Shown piece by piece: positions 25,001 to 32,715 of a stretch of 64,000 nt of DNA. The position numbers and the translations under genes are program-made. Origin of the DNA: Tribonema minus (lineage: Eukaryota > Sar > Xanthophyceae > Tribonematales > Tribonemataceae); NCBI GenBank assembly GCA_017506865.1, contig JAFCMP010000108.1, positions 1 to 64,000 of the forward strand. The letters run 5' to 3'. Within the stretch, counting starts at the first letter, position 1. The number at the start of each line of letters is the position of its first letter. The notes under the pieces are model-generated. The model saw only the letters and a program-made list of their open reading frames with translations. It made no database searches and was not told where the DNA came from.

Positions 25001-26747
25001 GCGGCGTGGCTATTTCAACACATTTGAAGAAGCAGTTATTAGAGCAGTTGAAGTTGCTGTAGGTCAACGCGATCCGCCAGACTCACCCTACCCCAAATCC
25101 TAAGCACCAGCGGCACCTCGTGCGCAATGAGGCGGCGGATGCGCTCGAGGAGCGAACTGCACTGTACCCCGCAGCACCGCCGCCATGTCATCAGCGCGTA
25201 TGCTGATACATACATAGCCCCCCCCCCCCCTCGCTAGTACTTATCATGATCATGTGGTTGTTCAACTCATGCGGAGAGAGCAGCGTCAGCGGCATCAATT
25301 GCCGTCTCTTCAACTTCATTCTCTTTTGTTATCATCATCATCAACTAATTCCCGCGCGCCCCCCCCCCAGGTCGAGCGCCAGGCGGCGACCGCGCTCGTG
25401 CAGCGAACTGCGCTGTACCTCACGTCACCGCCACGGCATCAGCATGTATGCTTGATGCATTCGTACACCACCATCACCCCCCACATACGCACCCCTCGCT
25501 GATATACCTCGCGCCATCGCCATGTCATCAGCGCGTATGCTGATACCTTCATACCCCCCCCCCCCCCCTCCCGTCGCTTCCCCCGCACCCACCGCCCCTC
25601 CCAGGTCGAGCGCGCATACCAGCGCCACCTCGTGCGTGGCGAGGCCGCAGACGAGCTCGTGGAGATTGGCCAGACCAGCGCCGCGCTAGACATCATTGCT
25701 CAGCGCGGCGACTGGCAGCGCCTCTGGGAGGTGGCGGCGCGCGAAAACGTGCCTCCTGCGGCCCTCGCGCGCTACGCAGCGCTGCGCGTTACGGGCCTCT
25801 TGAAGGAGGTTGAGGCGGCGCGGCAGCGCGCAACGGCGGCGGAGGATGGCGCAGCAGCGGCGGCGGCGGCGGCGGCGGCGGCGATGGCGGAGGCTGTTGG
25901 CACGCTCGCGGAGCGTGGCTTGCCCGGCGCGAAGGAGGCCATGGGTATGTATGAGGGGCTCGTGAAGGCAGTGCTCGGCATGACGCAGGAGGAGGAGGCC
26001 GCCGCGGAGAAGCTTCCAGAAAATTCCCGGGAAATTGTTGCGGGGCTGCGCGGCGTGCTGTACGACTTGTGGCAGGCGACGAGTGGCGGCAAGGGGGGGC
26101 AGCAGCGCTCAAGCAAGGCGGCGGACGACGTGGAGCACCTGCTGCTGGCGGCGCACTACAGCGCGCTGCTGCAGCAGTGCGTGCGGCACGGCGGGCGCGA
26201 CTGCGCGGCGCTGGCGGCGCGCATGGCGCTCACGCTGCTGCGCTACAGCGACCTCGCGCCGGCCGACAAGTGCTTCTACCGCGCGGGGCGCCTCGCGCGC
26301 GAAGTCGGCGAGCAGAGCCTCGGCTTCGTGCTGCTGAACCGCTACGTGGACCTCGCAGAGGCCATCGACGAAGGCGACGCGTCGCTAGTCGACAACTCGG
26401 ACTTTGCGCACGCGACCAACGTCCCCGTGGTCGACGCCACTACGCTGCCGCGCTACCACTATCTTGGCGACGAGGCGAAACGCGAGGAAGTTCGCGACTG
26501 GGTCCTCGGTGTGTGCGTCGACGCATGTGTCGAGCAGCAGCTGCCGTCGGCCGCGGATGCGCGCGGGACCATCTACGAGGTGCTGTTCGCGTCGGAGCTC
26601 CCCACGTGCGTCGTAACGGGGTTCCCCATTGCCAAGCAGCTGCTGGACGTGAATGGCACAAAGGCGAGCAAGCGTGACTGGAACACGTACGTGCGCACCT
26701 TCAAGCACTGCCCCTGGACGGGCAAGCCGCAGAGCCCACAGTACTGA
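1..26747 (+). CDS. IFT172: Intraflagellar transport protein 172 (5' partial, 18 exons in window)
   Basis: Largest subunit of IFT complex B, which carries cargo along the flagellar axoneme and acts in train turnaround at the tip. Exons: 1-480, 1539-1727, 2719-2877, 3599-3997, 4789-4928, 6215-6377, 7600-7767, 8579-8887, 15137-15464, 16119-16410, 17012-17183, 18062-18271, 19548-19955, 21187-21345, 22044-22135, 23062-23200, 24458-24739, 25605-26747. Exons 2-18 have matching phases and give about 1,583 codons; with exon 1 (about 160) this nears the usual ~1,750 residues, so only about 50 N-terminal residues lie upstream. Exons 1-7 encode the WD40 half ([31 protein letters not shown]); exons 8-18 encode the helical TPR-like half ([36 protein letters not shown]). 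The protein ends [15 protein letters not shown]. Exon 1 shows an apparent one-base loss in a C run near 190-196, more likely a sequence error than gene death because everything downstream is intact. Identification is from remembered homologues. Confidence 0.95.
1335..1410 (+). repeat. Echo of IFT172 exon 2 acceptor
   Basis: About 75 bp matching the true junction at 1498-1571. Shared words run from intron (ATCAACTTCATG-like, GACTCTCCC) into exon (TTCTACGGCGTCGACGGC). The copy covers intron end, splice site and the first ~33 exon bases. Its acceptor reads CGCAAT rather than CAGGT, so it is probably dead. Confidence 0.75.
2944..3020 (+). repeat. Echo of IFT172 exon 3 end
   Basis: GTGGTGGACGTGTACGACRC and GGCAAGTTTGAA recur from the last ~80 bases of exon 3 (2798-2877), ending in a CAGTCAG-like stretch, in the same orientation and just downstream of the exon. 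No open frame is conserved. Confidence 0.65.
3270..3598 (+). repeat. Array of exon 4 acceptor echoes (2 copies before the true exon)
   Basis: Units at about 3275-3322 and 3412-3512 repeat the stretch GCCGCCAGGTCATTGTGAAG and what follows. The second keeps nearly 80 bases of exon sequence, including the codons for [13 protein letters not shown], then stops in frame. The true exon 4 starts at 3599 because only it stays open. Both echoes keep CAG|GT, so cryptic acceptor use is possible. Confidence 0.85.
4065..4575 (+). repeat. Array of exon 4 donor echoes (about 5 copies)
   Basis: Degenerate copies of the exon 4 end (GCGCGGACGAGCACGACGGC then CAGGT) lie at about 4065-4122, 4229-4296, 4345-4385, 4450-4490 and 4545-4570. 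They shorten and diverge with distance from the exon and are separated by GTAGGTATG-rich filler. Confidence 0.85.
5540..6214 (+). repeat. Array of exon 6 acceptor echoes (5 copies)
   Basis: GCAGGGACAAGCGGCGGCAG plus CTGCACCTGTTCAAC recurs at about 5545, 5733, 5876, 5987 and 6092 before the true exon start at 6215. Upstream of each, a TCTT..CTCT pyrimidine tract is also repeated, so the unit (about 105-145 bp) includes the polypyrimidine tract and splice site. Most copies keep an intact CAG|GGACAAG acceptor. Confidence 0.9.
6490..7350 (+). repeat. Array of exon 6 donor echoes (5 copies)
   Basis: Copies of the exon 6 end occur at about 6490-6570, 6655-6750, 6850-6945, 7050-7128 and 7310-7346. 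Copies 2 and 3 are nearly full over ~85 exon bases, including the codons for [16 protein letters not shown], and copies 1 and 3 keep the GATCAGGTAC donor. Filler between copies is TTAGGG/CTAGGG-rich. Decay increases away from the exon. Confidence 0.9.
8888..9023 (+). repeat. Echoes of exon 8 donor, left of the LINE
   Basis: Copies of the exon 8 end (TATGAGAAGGTATGTACTTTC) recur near 8925-8950 and 8996-9020 as TATGAGAGCATC and TATGATAAGGTACATACTTC. The LINE landed inside this array; the array resumes on its other side. Confidence 0.6.
9144..9704 (-). pseudogene. LINE C-terminal nuclease-like part
   Basis: A 186-codon open stretch in a different frame from the RT part. [12 protein letters not shown] and [17 protein letters not shown] resemble the R-x-D ... 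D-V-T arrangement of the restriction-like endonuclease of early-branching LINEs, which cuts the target for target-primed reverse transcription. Residues before it, in yet another frame near 9710-9850, look like the link to the zinc finger. Family assignment is by motif shape only. Confidence 0.55.
9757..12318 (-). pseudogene. LINE reverse transcriptase part
   Basis: An 853-codon open stretch. It opens with [10 protein letters not shown] and [12 protein letters not shown] (RT fingers), then [10 protein letters not shown] (motif A), [15 protein letters not shown] (motif B), [10 protein letters not shown] (catalytic motif C) and [11 protein letters not shown] (motif D). After the thumb comes a long Ala-rich low-complexity linker, about 10230-11080 on the plus strand, which creates long spurious frames on both strands. 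A CxxC...H...C-like finger lies near the end. The first codon is TTG, so this is the continuation of the upstream part, not an independent gene. Confidence 0.8.
12319..14484 (-). pseudogene. LINE 5' coding part: zinc finger, RGG region, start of RT
   Basis: A 721-residue open stretch beginning [17 protein letters not shown]. Around residues 120-160 it has a C2H2-like finger ([10 protein letters not shown] then NAHIAAKHQ), followed by paired Cys motifs ([16 protein letters not shown]). The middle is Gly/Arg/Ser-rich ([14 protein letters not shown]), typical of nucleic-acid binding. The last ~60 residues contain [17 protein letters not shown], the start of the RT fold in non-LTR elements. It shares a frame with the next part and is separated from it by a single in-frame TAG. 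Confidence 0.75.
14630..14830 (+). repeat. Echoes of exon 8 donor, right of the LINE
   Basis: GACAAGGCCATTGCCATGTATGAAAAG at 14639 and CTCTACGAGAAGGTACATAT near 14727 repeat the exon 8 end (GAGGAAGCCATAGCTATGTATGAGAAGGTATG). A further partial copy, CAGGAGGCCATCGCAACA, is near 14803. The LINE therefore post-dates these echoes. Confidence 0.65.
15525..15785 (+). repeat. Echoes of exon 9 donor (2 copies)
   Basis: GGGCATGCACGACAGGGCGG, GGACTGCTTCGAGGAG and GGTATGTAT of the exon 9 end (15422-15475) recur at 15537-15590 and 15720-15775. Intron bases after the donor are also copied (CAGGCCTGTACTTCAAGTTTGAA), so each unit spans the junction and the intron start. Both copies keep a usable GGTATGTAT donor. 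Confidence 0.9.
15845..16000 (+). repeat. Echoes of exon 10 acceptor (2 copies) and long C run
   Basis: GCAGGCCAGCTGCGACGCGCC near 15849 and CCAGCTGCAGCGTGCACTGGACGC near 15948 repeat the exon 10 start (16116-16145). They are followed at about 16039-16070 by a run of over 30 C in the pyrimidine tract, a likely site of length error. Confidence 0.75.
16411..17011 (+). other. GC-AG intron of IFT172
   Basis: Frame requires exon 10 to end after CTGGCCAG and exon 11 to begin GCACCATGAG, giving residues [10 protein letters not shown]. The intron therefore begins GCACGT instead of GTNNNN and ends CCTGCAG. A GT site three bases further on (GTCACC) would put a stop codon in frame. The degenerate copies of this junction near 16590 and 16755 keep the CCAGGC context. 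GC donors are a known minor class of U2 introns. Confidence 0.75.
16555..16800 (+). repeat. Echoes of exon 10 donor (2 copies)
   Basis: TACTACAAGAAGCTGACCAGGCGCGTCACC at 16570 and TACAAGAAGCTGGCCAGGCGCATCACC at 16737 copy the exon 10 end and the GC donor. Around 16664-16735, GCCATGGAGGCAGCGCTCAG and GCGGCAGTGGACCAAGGCCG copy exon sequence further upstream. The GC at the intron start persists in all copies. Confidence 0.85.
17190..17420 (+). repeat. Tandem units in IFT172 intron 11
   Basis: Three ~80-bp units, at about 17196, 17276 and 17356, share TGACAGGAATTGC, GTGCTCTACTCTGGCCATAG-like text and GGTGCCACCTTGCTGTCATT. The first overlaps the exon 11 end (GCTCTACAT). This shows that intron-internal sequence is duplicated as well as exon edges. 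Confidence 0.8.
18620..19547 (+). repeat. Array of exon 13 acceptor echoes (about 7 copies)
   Basis: GGCGGAGGGCCACTACGCGG, GGCGAGTGGCTCGC and GTCAACATGTTCC recur at about 18625, 18650, 18775, 18934, 19079, 19230 and 19375 before the true exon 13 (19548). Several keep CAGGCGGAGG acceptors. From 18826 on, echoes share TTCCAGTGTGCCCTTATTAGTGC where the true exon reads TTCCGCGGCCTC, so these echoes were copied from one another. Spacers carry CCCTAACCCTA words. Confidence 0.92.
20020..20560 (+). repeat. Array of exon 13 donor echoes (about 5 copies)
   Basis: Copies of the exon 13 end (GAGTTCGTGCTGGCGGGGAA, CCGCGCGAGGC, CATGCTGGTGCACCAGAAGG) lie at about 20025-20065, 20095-20165, 20250-20310, 20385-20415 and 20478-20510. 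Intron bases (GTGTCCACACTTGAAGTT) are copied with them. Several keep CAGAAGGTGCG donors. Confidence 0.9.
20980..21095 (+). repeat. Echo of exon 14 acceptor
   Basis: A ~110-bp unit at 20985-21095 matches 21102-21212. Both contain CCTCTTGTRATGGCCTCTGAT, then TTTGCTGG, CACAGGAYTGGACGGGGGCG and CTGCGCG/CTACGC. It covers ~85 intron bases plus ~25 exon bases. Confidence 0.88.
21475..21845 (+). repeat. Array of exon 14 donor echoes (4 copies)
   Basis: GAGACCCTGTTCCTTCAGATGAGGCC at 21509, GAGATCCTCTTTCTTCAGGTGAGGCCC at 21622, GCTACCCTCTTCCAGCAGTTGAGGCCC at 21742 and ACCCTCTTTCTGCAGGTGAGGCCCC at 21803 copy the exon 14 end. Intron text TACAGTATACCTAC is copied too. At least two keep CAGGTGAGG, a strong donor. 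Confidence 0.9.
22855..22985 (+). repeat. Echo of exon 16 acceptor
   Basis: CCAGCTGCACTGACCTTGCCGGCACTTTG and ATCATATTCTGCTG, then TAGGCTTGCAGAAGTGGAGG (22862-22940), match the true junction at 23008-23085. The copy ends in TAG, so its acceptor may still work. Confidence 0.85.
23330..23620 (+). repeat. Array of exon 16 donor echoes (3 copies)
   Basis: CAGAGCCGCAACTGGGCGGGCGCGA at 23338, GGGCGGACGCAATCGACGCGCTGCTGCAGGTGACAG at 23459 and GGGCGGGTGCAAGCGACGCGCTGCAGGAGGTGACAG at 23564 repeat the exon 16 end and the intron text CAGTGCTCAGCATT. Donors are mostly preserved. Confidence 0.9.
24800..25015 (+). repeat. Echoes of exon 17 donor (2 copies)
   Basis: GCGTGGGACAAGGCGCGCGAGGTCGCCACTGGGCACGCCGCGCT at about 24810 and CCCACTGGGCACGCCGTGCTGGCGGAGCAGGTGCGG at about 24967 copy the exon 17 end (24690-24745). 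The second keeps the GCAGGTGCG donor. Confidence 0.88.
25085..25560 (+). repeat. Echoes of exon 18 acceptor (2 to 3 copies)
   Basis: CACCAGCGGCACCTCGTGCG at 25107 and CCCCCCAGGTCGAGCGCCAG at 25363 copy the start of exon 18 (25600-25640). Both are followed by a shared block (GCGAACTGC[AG]CTGTACC, CATCAGCGCGTATGCTGATAC, then a C run) that also appears just before the true exon. Confidence 0.8.
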
Positions 26748-27717
26748 CCGCGCGCAGCTCGTGTGTGTGTGTGTGTGTGTTGGTGTGTACGTCAGTGGCT
26801 GTGGCAAGCCCGGTGTTTTGGCGATGTAATGAATGCAGGCGATGCCTATGTGTGCGCCCCCTGTGTGGTGTCAGTTGTTGCAGATGCTGTGACAGTGCTC
26901 GTTCTTGCTGGCCTTGAAATAGTCACCTGTTGCTGCTTGCCTGCCTCAGGTGACACTTCCTTCGGTCTGCATGCCATGCATTGTGCATGTGCAAATCCAT
27001 TGTGGTACGCTTTTGCCATAAATTGTGAAGCGCAGCTGGTACTGTACTTGCCTGTGCCGCCGCTGCAGCATTGATTTGCGGACATTGTTCATTGGCCATG
27101 CACTGACCTACAAATGAGCTCATGCGGAGACATCACACTCAACGGGTCAAAGCATACACACACTCAACGGGTAAAAGATGAAAGCATGCATGACTTTAGA
27201 CTTTGGCGACAAGCTCATGACCGTAAGGAAACCAAATCAAGTTTATTGTTGATCCACGCTCGCAAGCAGTCAGTGTCAGTCAGCACAGCTCCAAGCATTT
27301 CGGGAGGTCTAGACTTTGGGCAAGTGAGAGCATCCTGGTGCAGCTTGCATGCAGCCAATGAGTAACATGTTGAAGTCTTGATGTACACACAGCAACGTCA
27401 ACACTTCAAGTGCAGAAGTTGGTGCACAACTTGTGCACATACACACGGTGATGCCAAACCATCAAGTCTGCAGCCACACTGCTGCAATGCATGCGATGAG
27501 AGCAGCAACATGGCAACCAAACCAGTCTGCAGAGACACTGCTGCAGCGAATGAAATGACAAGAACAGCACAAAAATCACACCCAGAATCTCAAGTCTGCA
27601 GAGAGAGAGAGAGAGAGAGTAAGAGGCAGAGGCAGACACTGCCGCAACAAACGAAACGAGAGCTCCACAGTTGCTATTATGCACATTTCAGCAGTATACC
27701 TACGGTATGCATGCTCA
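26748..27717. other. Intergenic: 3' ends of convergent IFT172 and the minus-strand Q-rich gene
   Basis: No gene seen. Contains a GT microsatellite (about 26759-26780) and a GA run (about 27600-27619). The flanking genes converge, so both 3' UTRs should lie here. Confidence 0.6.
26825..26829 (+). terminator. Possible polyadenylation signal TGTAA
   Basis: TGTAA lies 78 bases after the IFT172 stop codon. It is the usual poly(A) signal of volvocalean green algae. The other genes of the window do not show it at a consistent distance, so support is weak. Confidence 0.25.
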
Positions 27718-30700
27718 TCAACGGGTCTTGGCGGCGTCCCTGCGCTTGCGCTTCGCGGGGTTGTCGCTGTCCCCCCCGGGGGCAACGGGCGCACTCATCT
27801 GCTGCTGGTCGCGCTTACTGGATACGTGGCTCAGCGGCGCCGCCCTACTTGCGGCCGCCGCAGTAAACCCTGGCAGGTGCGGCTGTTGGCCACTCTGGCT
27901 CTGGGGCGCAGCAGACGCATCCTGAAGTTGCCCCTGCTCCGGTGACTCTCCTACTGGCGCGTCGGGCCTGAGAGGAAGTTGGTGCTGCTCCTGTGACTCT
28001 CCTACTGGAACCTGGTGCTCCTGTGACTCTCCCGCTGGCATGAGAGGCGGCGCTGCCGTCGCGTCGGGCAGCGCCACGGGCGGCGCTGGCGGCGCTGACA
28101 TTGCGCTCTGGCCGACTACGGGGGGCAGCGAAACGTCCCCCTGATTGGCGGACACTGGCCCCTGATTGGCGGCCACTGGCATCATCTGGGGAGCATCCGC
28201 GTAACTCATGGCAACCGGCGCCGGCGCAGCTGAAGTGCCCCCCTGCGAAGCATCCCCCTGACTGCTGGCCACTGGTGCCTGCGCAGCTGAAGCAATGGCC
28301 TGTCCGCCACTATCTGTGCTGTGTGCGGCCGGCGCGGGCTGCACTGGCTGGCTGTCCCACGGCAGTGACTGCATTGCGAGCTGCTGCGGCTGCGGCTGCT
28401 GCTGCTGCTGCGGCTGCGGCTGCTGCTGCTGCTGCTGCTGAGCGTCGCTGGCCTGTGTTTGCATCAAACCAGAATGCAGGCACAACGGATAGGACGAGCT
28501 CAGTGACATTAGTCAAGCTCAGTGACATTAGTCAGTGACATTAGTCAGTGCACAGACGGCACACTGGCCCCTAGCATCATGACATGGTCGAGACTGGCGA
28601 ATAGAGAGCAGCGCATGGCATGCTGCTGCGATGTCACAATGGGACGAGAACTGGCGAGAACGTACACGAGCCTGGGTGCCTTGGCAATGAAGAGATTGTG
28701 CATTACCCATACATGCCCAGTGCTCAGCATCGCCACATGCCACTAGCTGTGCAGGCGCTGCAGAAGTAAGAAGACAAATGAAAAAGTTTGGTGCTTGAAA
28801 CTGCCAGTGCATCTGCAGTATCATTGCATTCATACAACAACACGGTGAGACTGAATCTGTAAGCTGTGCGCTTGCATTTCAACTAGGGTTTGATTTAGGT
28901 CAATTCAACAACTGACTTGCCGCTGCGGTTGCCTGGGTGCACGCAACAGCACTCGAGACGCGGTATCTCAGGTGGCATACCATAGATATCTGAGGTTGCA
29001 TACTGGACGAGCACTAGACAGAGGTAACGACCCAGGGGTCTTGACAATAAGCAATGCTCGGAGCCGTAGACCAGGGACACAGCAAGGACAGTGTCAATCG
29101 TATAAAAGGCTTCAACTGGCAACCTGCGCTTCAAAAGTGTCAGCACAACGGTATACAAGATGGTCAACACAAGTGTCTGAGCTAGCAGCTACCTGACGTC
29201 GTCTTGCTGCTCAGGAGTGTTTCCACTGAGGGTACTATGCCGAGCTTGCTTGTCATTGGCCATGGTCACTGCCCCAGAGACTGTACCGCTGATGTATAGC
29301 AGGTTGCTTTGTATGTTATTGCATGAGGATTCTAGCTGCATAGCCCCACGTCTGGTGTCCTGTATGTTGCGAGCGGACGAGCCACTTTGTAGTATGAAGA
29401 CGATGAAATTGGCACAATGGCAACTCTGCATACTCCGAAGTACTGTAGAAGAAAACAGACAGGCCGCCGAACATTTGTTGACACAGATCTGGCACACGAT
29501 GATTACGAAGGGCTAAGGTTAGGCTGCTGATTGCTGCCACAGTCACGTTGCCATCACTCACATGTGCAGCCGCCGGCAGGGGCGCTACTCCGTGCGCCTG
29601 TGCACCGCCTGGCAGCAGCAGCGCTCCCACTGCCAGCTCCTGCGCCATCCCCATAGCTGTGGCAGCCGCCCGCACCAGCGCGCCATCGGTATTAAGGTTG
29701 GGCCCGCCGTTAGGGTTAGGGCTAGGCCCGTCAGGCGCCTCTCCACCGGTCAATACTGCCGGTGGCAGGCCTGAGATGCCATCTCCCGCGACCGGCGCAG
29801 AGAAATGTACTGGGCCCTGCATTCCTAGGGGCACCACCGGCGCCAGCGGCACGTTTGCTGGCTGCAGGAAGCCCTGTTGCGCGGCCTGCTGCGCAATCGC
29901 CTCCTGGGAGACCGCTGGCAGGGCCTCGGGGGGCGCGTTCGCAAACGCATTCTGGTACGCCTCCTGCGTTTCCTGCATCTTGGGCAGCGCCACCTCCTGC
30001 ATGCCCTCCATCAGCTCCGCGCGCGTGTACTTCTGCAGCGCCTCGCGCACAATGGCCATGTGCGTCGTCTTGGTCTTTAGCTTGCCGGGCAGGGTCTTGG
30101 CGTCCCAGGAGATGGACTCCGGCCAGAACTCCGGCTTCCAGTTCTCCTTGCCGCAGCCCCAGCGGCGACTGCGGACGGGCGTCCAGACCGCTAGCGCGTT
30201 GGTGCGCTTGGCCTCCAGCCAGAGGTACCTGAAGGTGCAGTGCTCGAGCTCGTCCGCGGGCCACAGTTCCAGAGGCGAGGGGGCCAGCTGCCCCCGCTGT
30301 GTCGGTGCCAGGGCGGTAGCTCTGGCTCTCCGAACATCCTCGTTGCTCCAGATGGCTTGGTACAAGGAGTTGGACTCCGGAGTGCAGTTGTGAGCGTGTC
30401 CCGTGGGGTGATAGGTTGGCTCCAGCACCACCACCACGACCTGTGTGCCAGGAAAGGCTCGTGCGAAGGTCTCCCCGGTGTTCACGACCTTCTTCCAGTA
30501 CTTTTTGAATTCTGCTTCGGTGGTTGGCTTGACGTTGGGCGGAGGCGCTCCCTGCTCTTGCGCCGCTGCAGCAGCGGCGAGCTGTTCAGCTGCACGCTTC
30601 TTGAGAGTGTTGCGGGTCCTTTTTGAAGAAGCCGCAGGCATGGGGTCAGGCGGCAAGCTCATGCTGGGGGGCACGCCCATGCCCTCTGCTGCCTGCATCC

Positions 30701-30737
30701 CTCCAGAATCCGCGTGGGAGGGAAGATTTGAATGCAC
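27718..30737 (-). CDS. Unknown Q/P/A-rich protein with basic nuclear-type ends (2 exons)
   Basis: I do not recognise the family. Exon 1 is 29562-30737 (392 codons from ATG, MHSNLPSHADSGGMQ) and exon 2 is 27718-28452. The junction GCACAT|GTGAGT ... CAAACACAG|GCCAGC is phase 0 and gives about 636 residues. Basic clusters lie near the N-terminus (SSKRTRNTLKKRAAEQ) and at the extreme C-terminus (NPAKRKRRDAAKTR), both NLS-like. Residues ~70-260 look globular: KKYWKKVVNTGETFARAFPG, VVVVVLEPTYHPTGHAHN, then a Trp-rich part (RSRRWGCGKENWKPEFWPE). Exon 2 is low complexity, with Gln/Pro runs and repeated ESQE/GESPE blocks. A nuclear regulator is possible but is only inference. Exon 1 is open 82 codons past the proposed donor, so retention of the intron would give a different tail. 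Confidence 0.6.
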
Positions 30738-30857
30738 GCTGGCGAGAAAGCCTTATTTGTGGCACGAGAGAACTGGCCAAACAGGGATTTAAAAAGATCT
30801 AGAATGACGCGCCATACATACTACATACCCCCATGCATATGGATTGAAGTCCTGTCC

Positions 30858-31045
30858 AGGAGCCTTCGCCGCGCAAGCCACCAGCATGTCGATCGTCGGC
30901 GCAAAGGCTCGGGGCTGTGCTCACAGGCCGGCCTGCCAGATGTGAGGCTGGCAGGTCGCATCTTTCTTCCTGGGTGCAACAGTCCCACTCACACGAGTCC
31001 GCCTTCATGATCGACGAGCTGGTGGCCTGCGCGGCGAAGGCTCCT
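30858..31045. repeat. Inverted repeat, arms of about 27-40 bp
   Basis: GGAGCCTTCGCCGCGCAAGC plus CACCAGC (about 30860-30886) is the reverse complement, with one mismatch, of 31019-31045. Similarity continues weakly inwards through GTCGATC. A nested pair CCTGCCAG/CTGGCAGG lies near 30934-30956. It could be a foldback element or a hairpin. Confidence 0.75.
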
Positions 31046-31480
31046 GGGCCGCATGTGTGTGAAAGCAGACACATCCTCTTTTTCAAAGTTTGGGCGATGC
31101 CTGCCGGCGCCTGGCATAGGCATGCCGAGCCAGAGAGGAGGATGTCAGCACCTGTCATCCTTGAATTTGAACAACACTACGACATGCGCACAATAGCTTT
31201 AGCACAAGTAAATTGACCACATGACAGCCACTGCATATAGCACTACGTCACAACAGGCCACCGAGCTATTTAGCACTAATTCAAGCGACATCTTTCGTCG
31301 CACCACGCTGGGCCCTTCCCGTTGCCTGCAGTCGCAGATGCACGGTGAGGATGGCTTCAGCCGTGCCACATACACTTTCCTAATGTGCACAGTAGATGCA
31401 CATGGGTATTGCGACAATTCTGCTGCGAAAAACCTCAGGGCTTGTGAACAAGCAACAATGCTGAGATACATCTGAATGTC
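31036..31480. repeat. Diverged duplicated segment, copy A
   Basis: Shares ordered blocks with 32089-32715: GGCGATGCCTGCCGGCGCC + TGGCATAGG, TGTCAGCACCTGTCA, GTGCACAGTAGATGCACA, GCTTGTGAACAAGCAACA / CTGTGAACAAGCAACA and TACAT.TGAAT. Same orientation, about 1.05 kb apart. The palindromic region lies between the two copies. Confidence 0.75.
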
Positions 31481-31508
31481 ATACTGATGACGACGACGAC
31501 GACGTGGG

Positions 31509-31965
31509 GGACCCAGCTGCGCGAGGGCGGCGGCGGCGTCCGCAAGGGGGGCAGGGCCAGCAAGCAGCCGAGGAAGGGGGGGTCAGCTGTGTCGCCAATT
31601 ACCGCGGCAGCGGCGCGCGCCAGCCGCCCTAGCCGGCAGCAGCGGCGGCGGCGTCCGCAAGGGGGGCAGGGCCAGCAAGCAGCCGAGGAAGGGGGGGTCA
31701 GCTGTGTCGCCAATTACCGCGGCAGCGGCGCGCGCCAGCCGCCCTAGCCGGCAGCAGCGGCGGCGGCGCCCGCAAGTCGCGCACACTGACGCGGCCTCGT
31801 GTTCCCGGTGGGTGTCCACGAAGCCGCGCGCGCGGTTCCGGGCGCCGCCGCCGCTGCTGCCGGCTGGGGGGTGGCGGTGCGCGCCGCTGCCGCGGTTGTG
31901 CGATGCAGCCGACCCCCCCTTCCTCGGCTGCTTGATGGCCTTGCACCCTCGCGGGCGCTGCAGCT
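31509..31965. repeat. 115-bp direct tandem duplication plus an inverted third copy
   Basis: GTCCGCAAGGGGGGCAGGGC opens two near-identical 115-bp units (offset 31538 to 31653). A third, diverged copy at about 31850-31965 is inverted: its reverse complement contains AAGCAGCCGAGGAAGGGGGG, GCGGCAGCGGCGCGC and AGCCGGCAGCAGCGGCGGCG. Direct plus inverted copies can form a large hairpin. Confidence 0.85.
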
Positions 31966-32088
31966 GCCGTCGCGCGTGCGCAGCTGCGCTGGGTGTTCCC
32001 ACACGGCGTCATCGCCGTTGTCATCAGTGTAGACTGCGTGCACGGCACGACAGAGCAGGGCAACGCGCAGTTGAAGTTGAGGTGCTGC

Positions 32089-32715
32089 AAGGCGAAGGCT
32101 GTCCTGGACCGCATATGCGTGAAGCATACACATTCTCTTCTGGGTTTGGGCGATGCCTGCCGGCGCCTGGCATAGGTATGCCGAGTCAGAGAGGAACATG
32201 TGTCAGCACCTGTCAATTTTCCGCAATCCACCGTGATTTCGATGCTGGATGGCCTGCTTCAGAGGCAGTCATTGGTGCATGAACAACACGACAACACTGG
32301 GAAGGTTACCAGGACGATCATGAGCTACACTTTTGCACCGCTCGACATGGCCATAGAGCTGCTTCAAGTCCTTGCAAAACATGAGGATATCAAGTCTTTT
32401 TGAAAAAAACGCTTGGGCCTTTGCCAAGCACATTGAATGACTACTTGCAGCAGCCACTGCTACAAAGCAGGCCACCTGAGCTACCACTGAAGACGACAAC
32501 TGAAGGGTGTGCGAGCCTGTCCTCGAACCACATGCGCGGCTCGGCCCTTTGCCTGCAACCGCATGTGATGCACGATGACGACGGCTTTCAAGTTATTCCA
32601 CACACACCTTGCTGATGGATGTGCACAGTAGATGCACACATGTCGAGATTGCAATCAACTTTGCAGCAATAGATCTCAGGGCCTGTGAACAAGCAACAGT
32701 GCTGACATACATTTG
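32089..32715. repeat. Diverged duplicated segment, copy B
   Basis: Partner of copy A at 31036-31480. It differs by many substitutions and by length changes in the middle third. Neither copy has a long frame in common, so a non-coding or decayed element is likely. Confidence 0.75.

Noticed and set aside
26825-26829. TGTAA as proof of a volvocalean green alga
   Set aside because: Only one gene shows it at the expected distance; a 5-base word is common by chance, so it does not decide the lineage.
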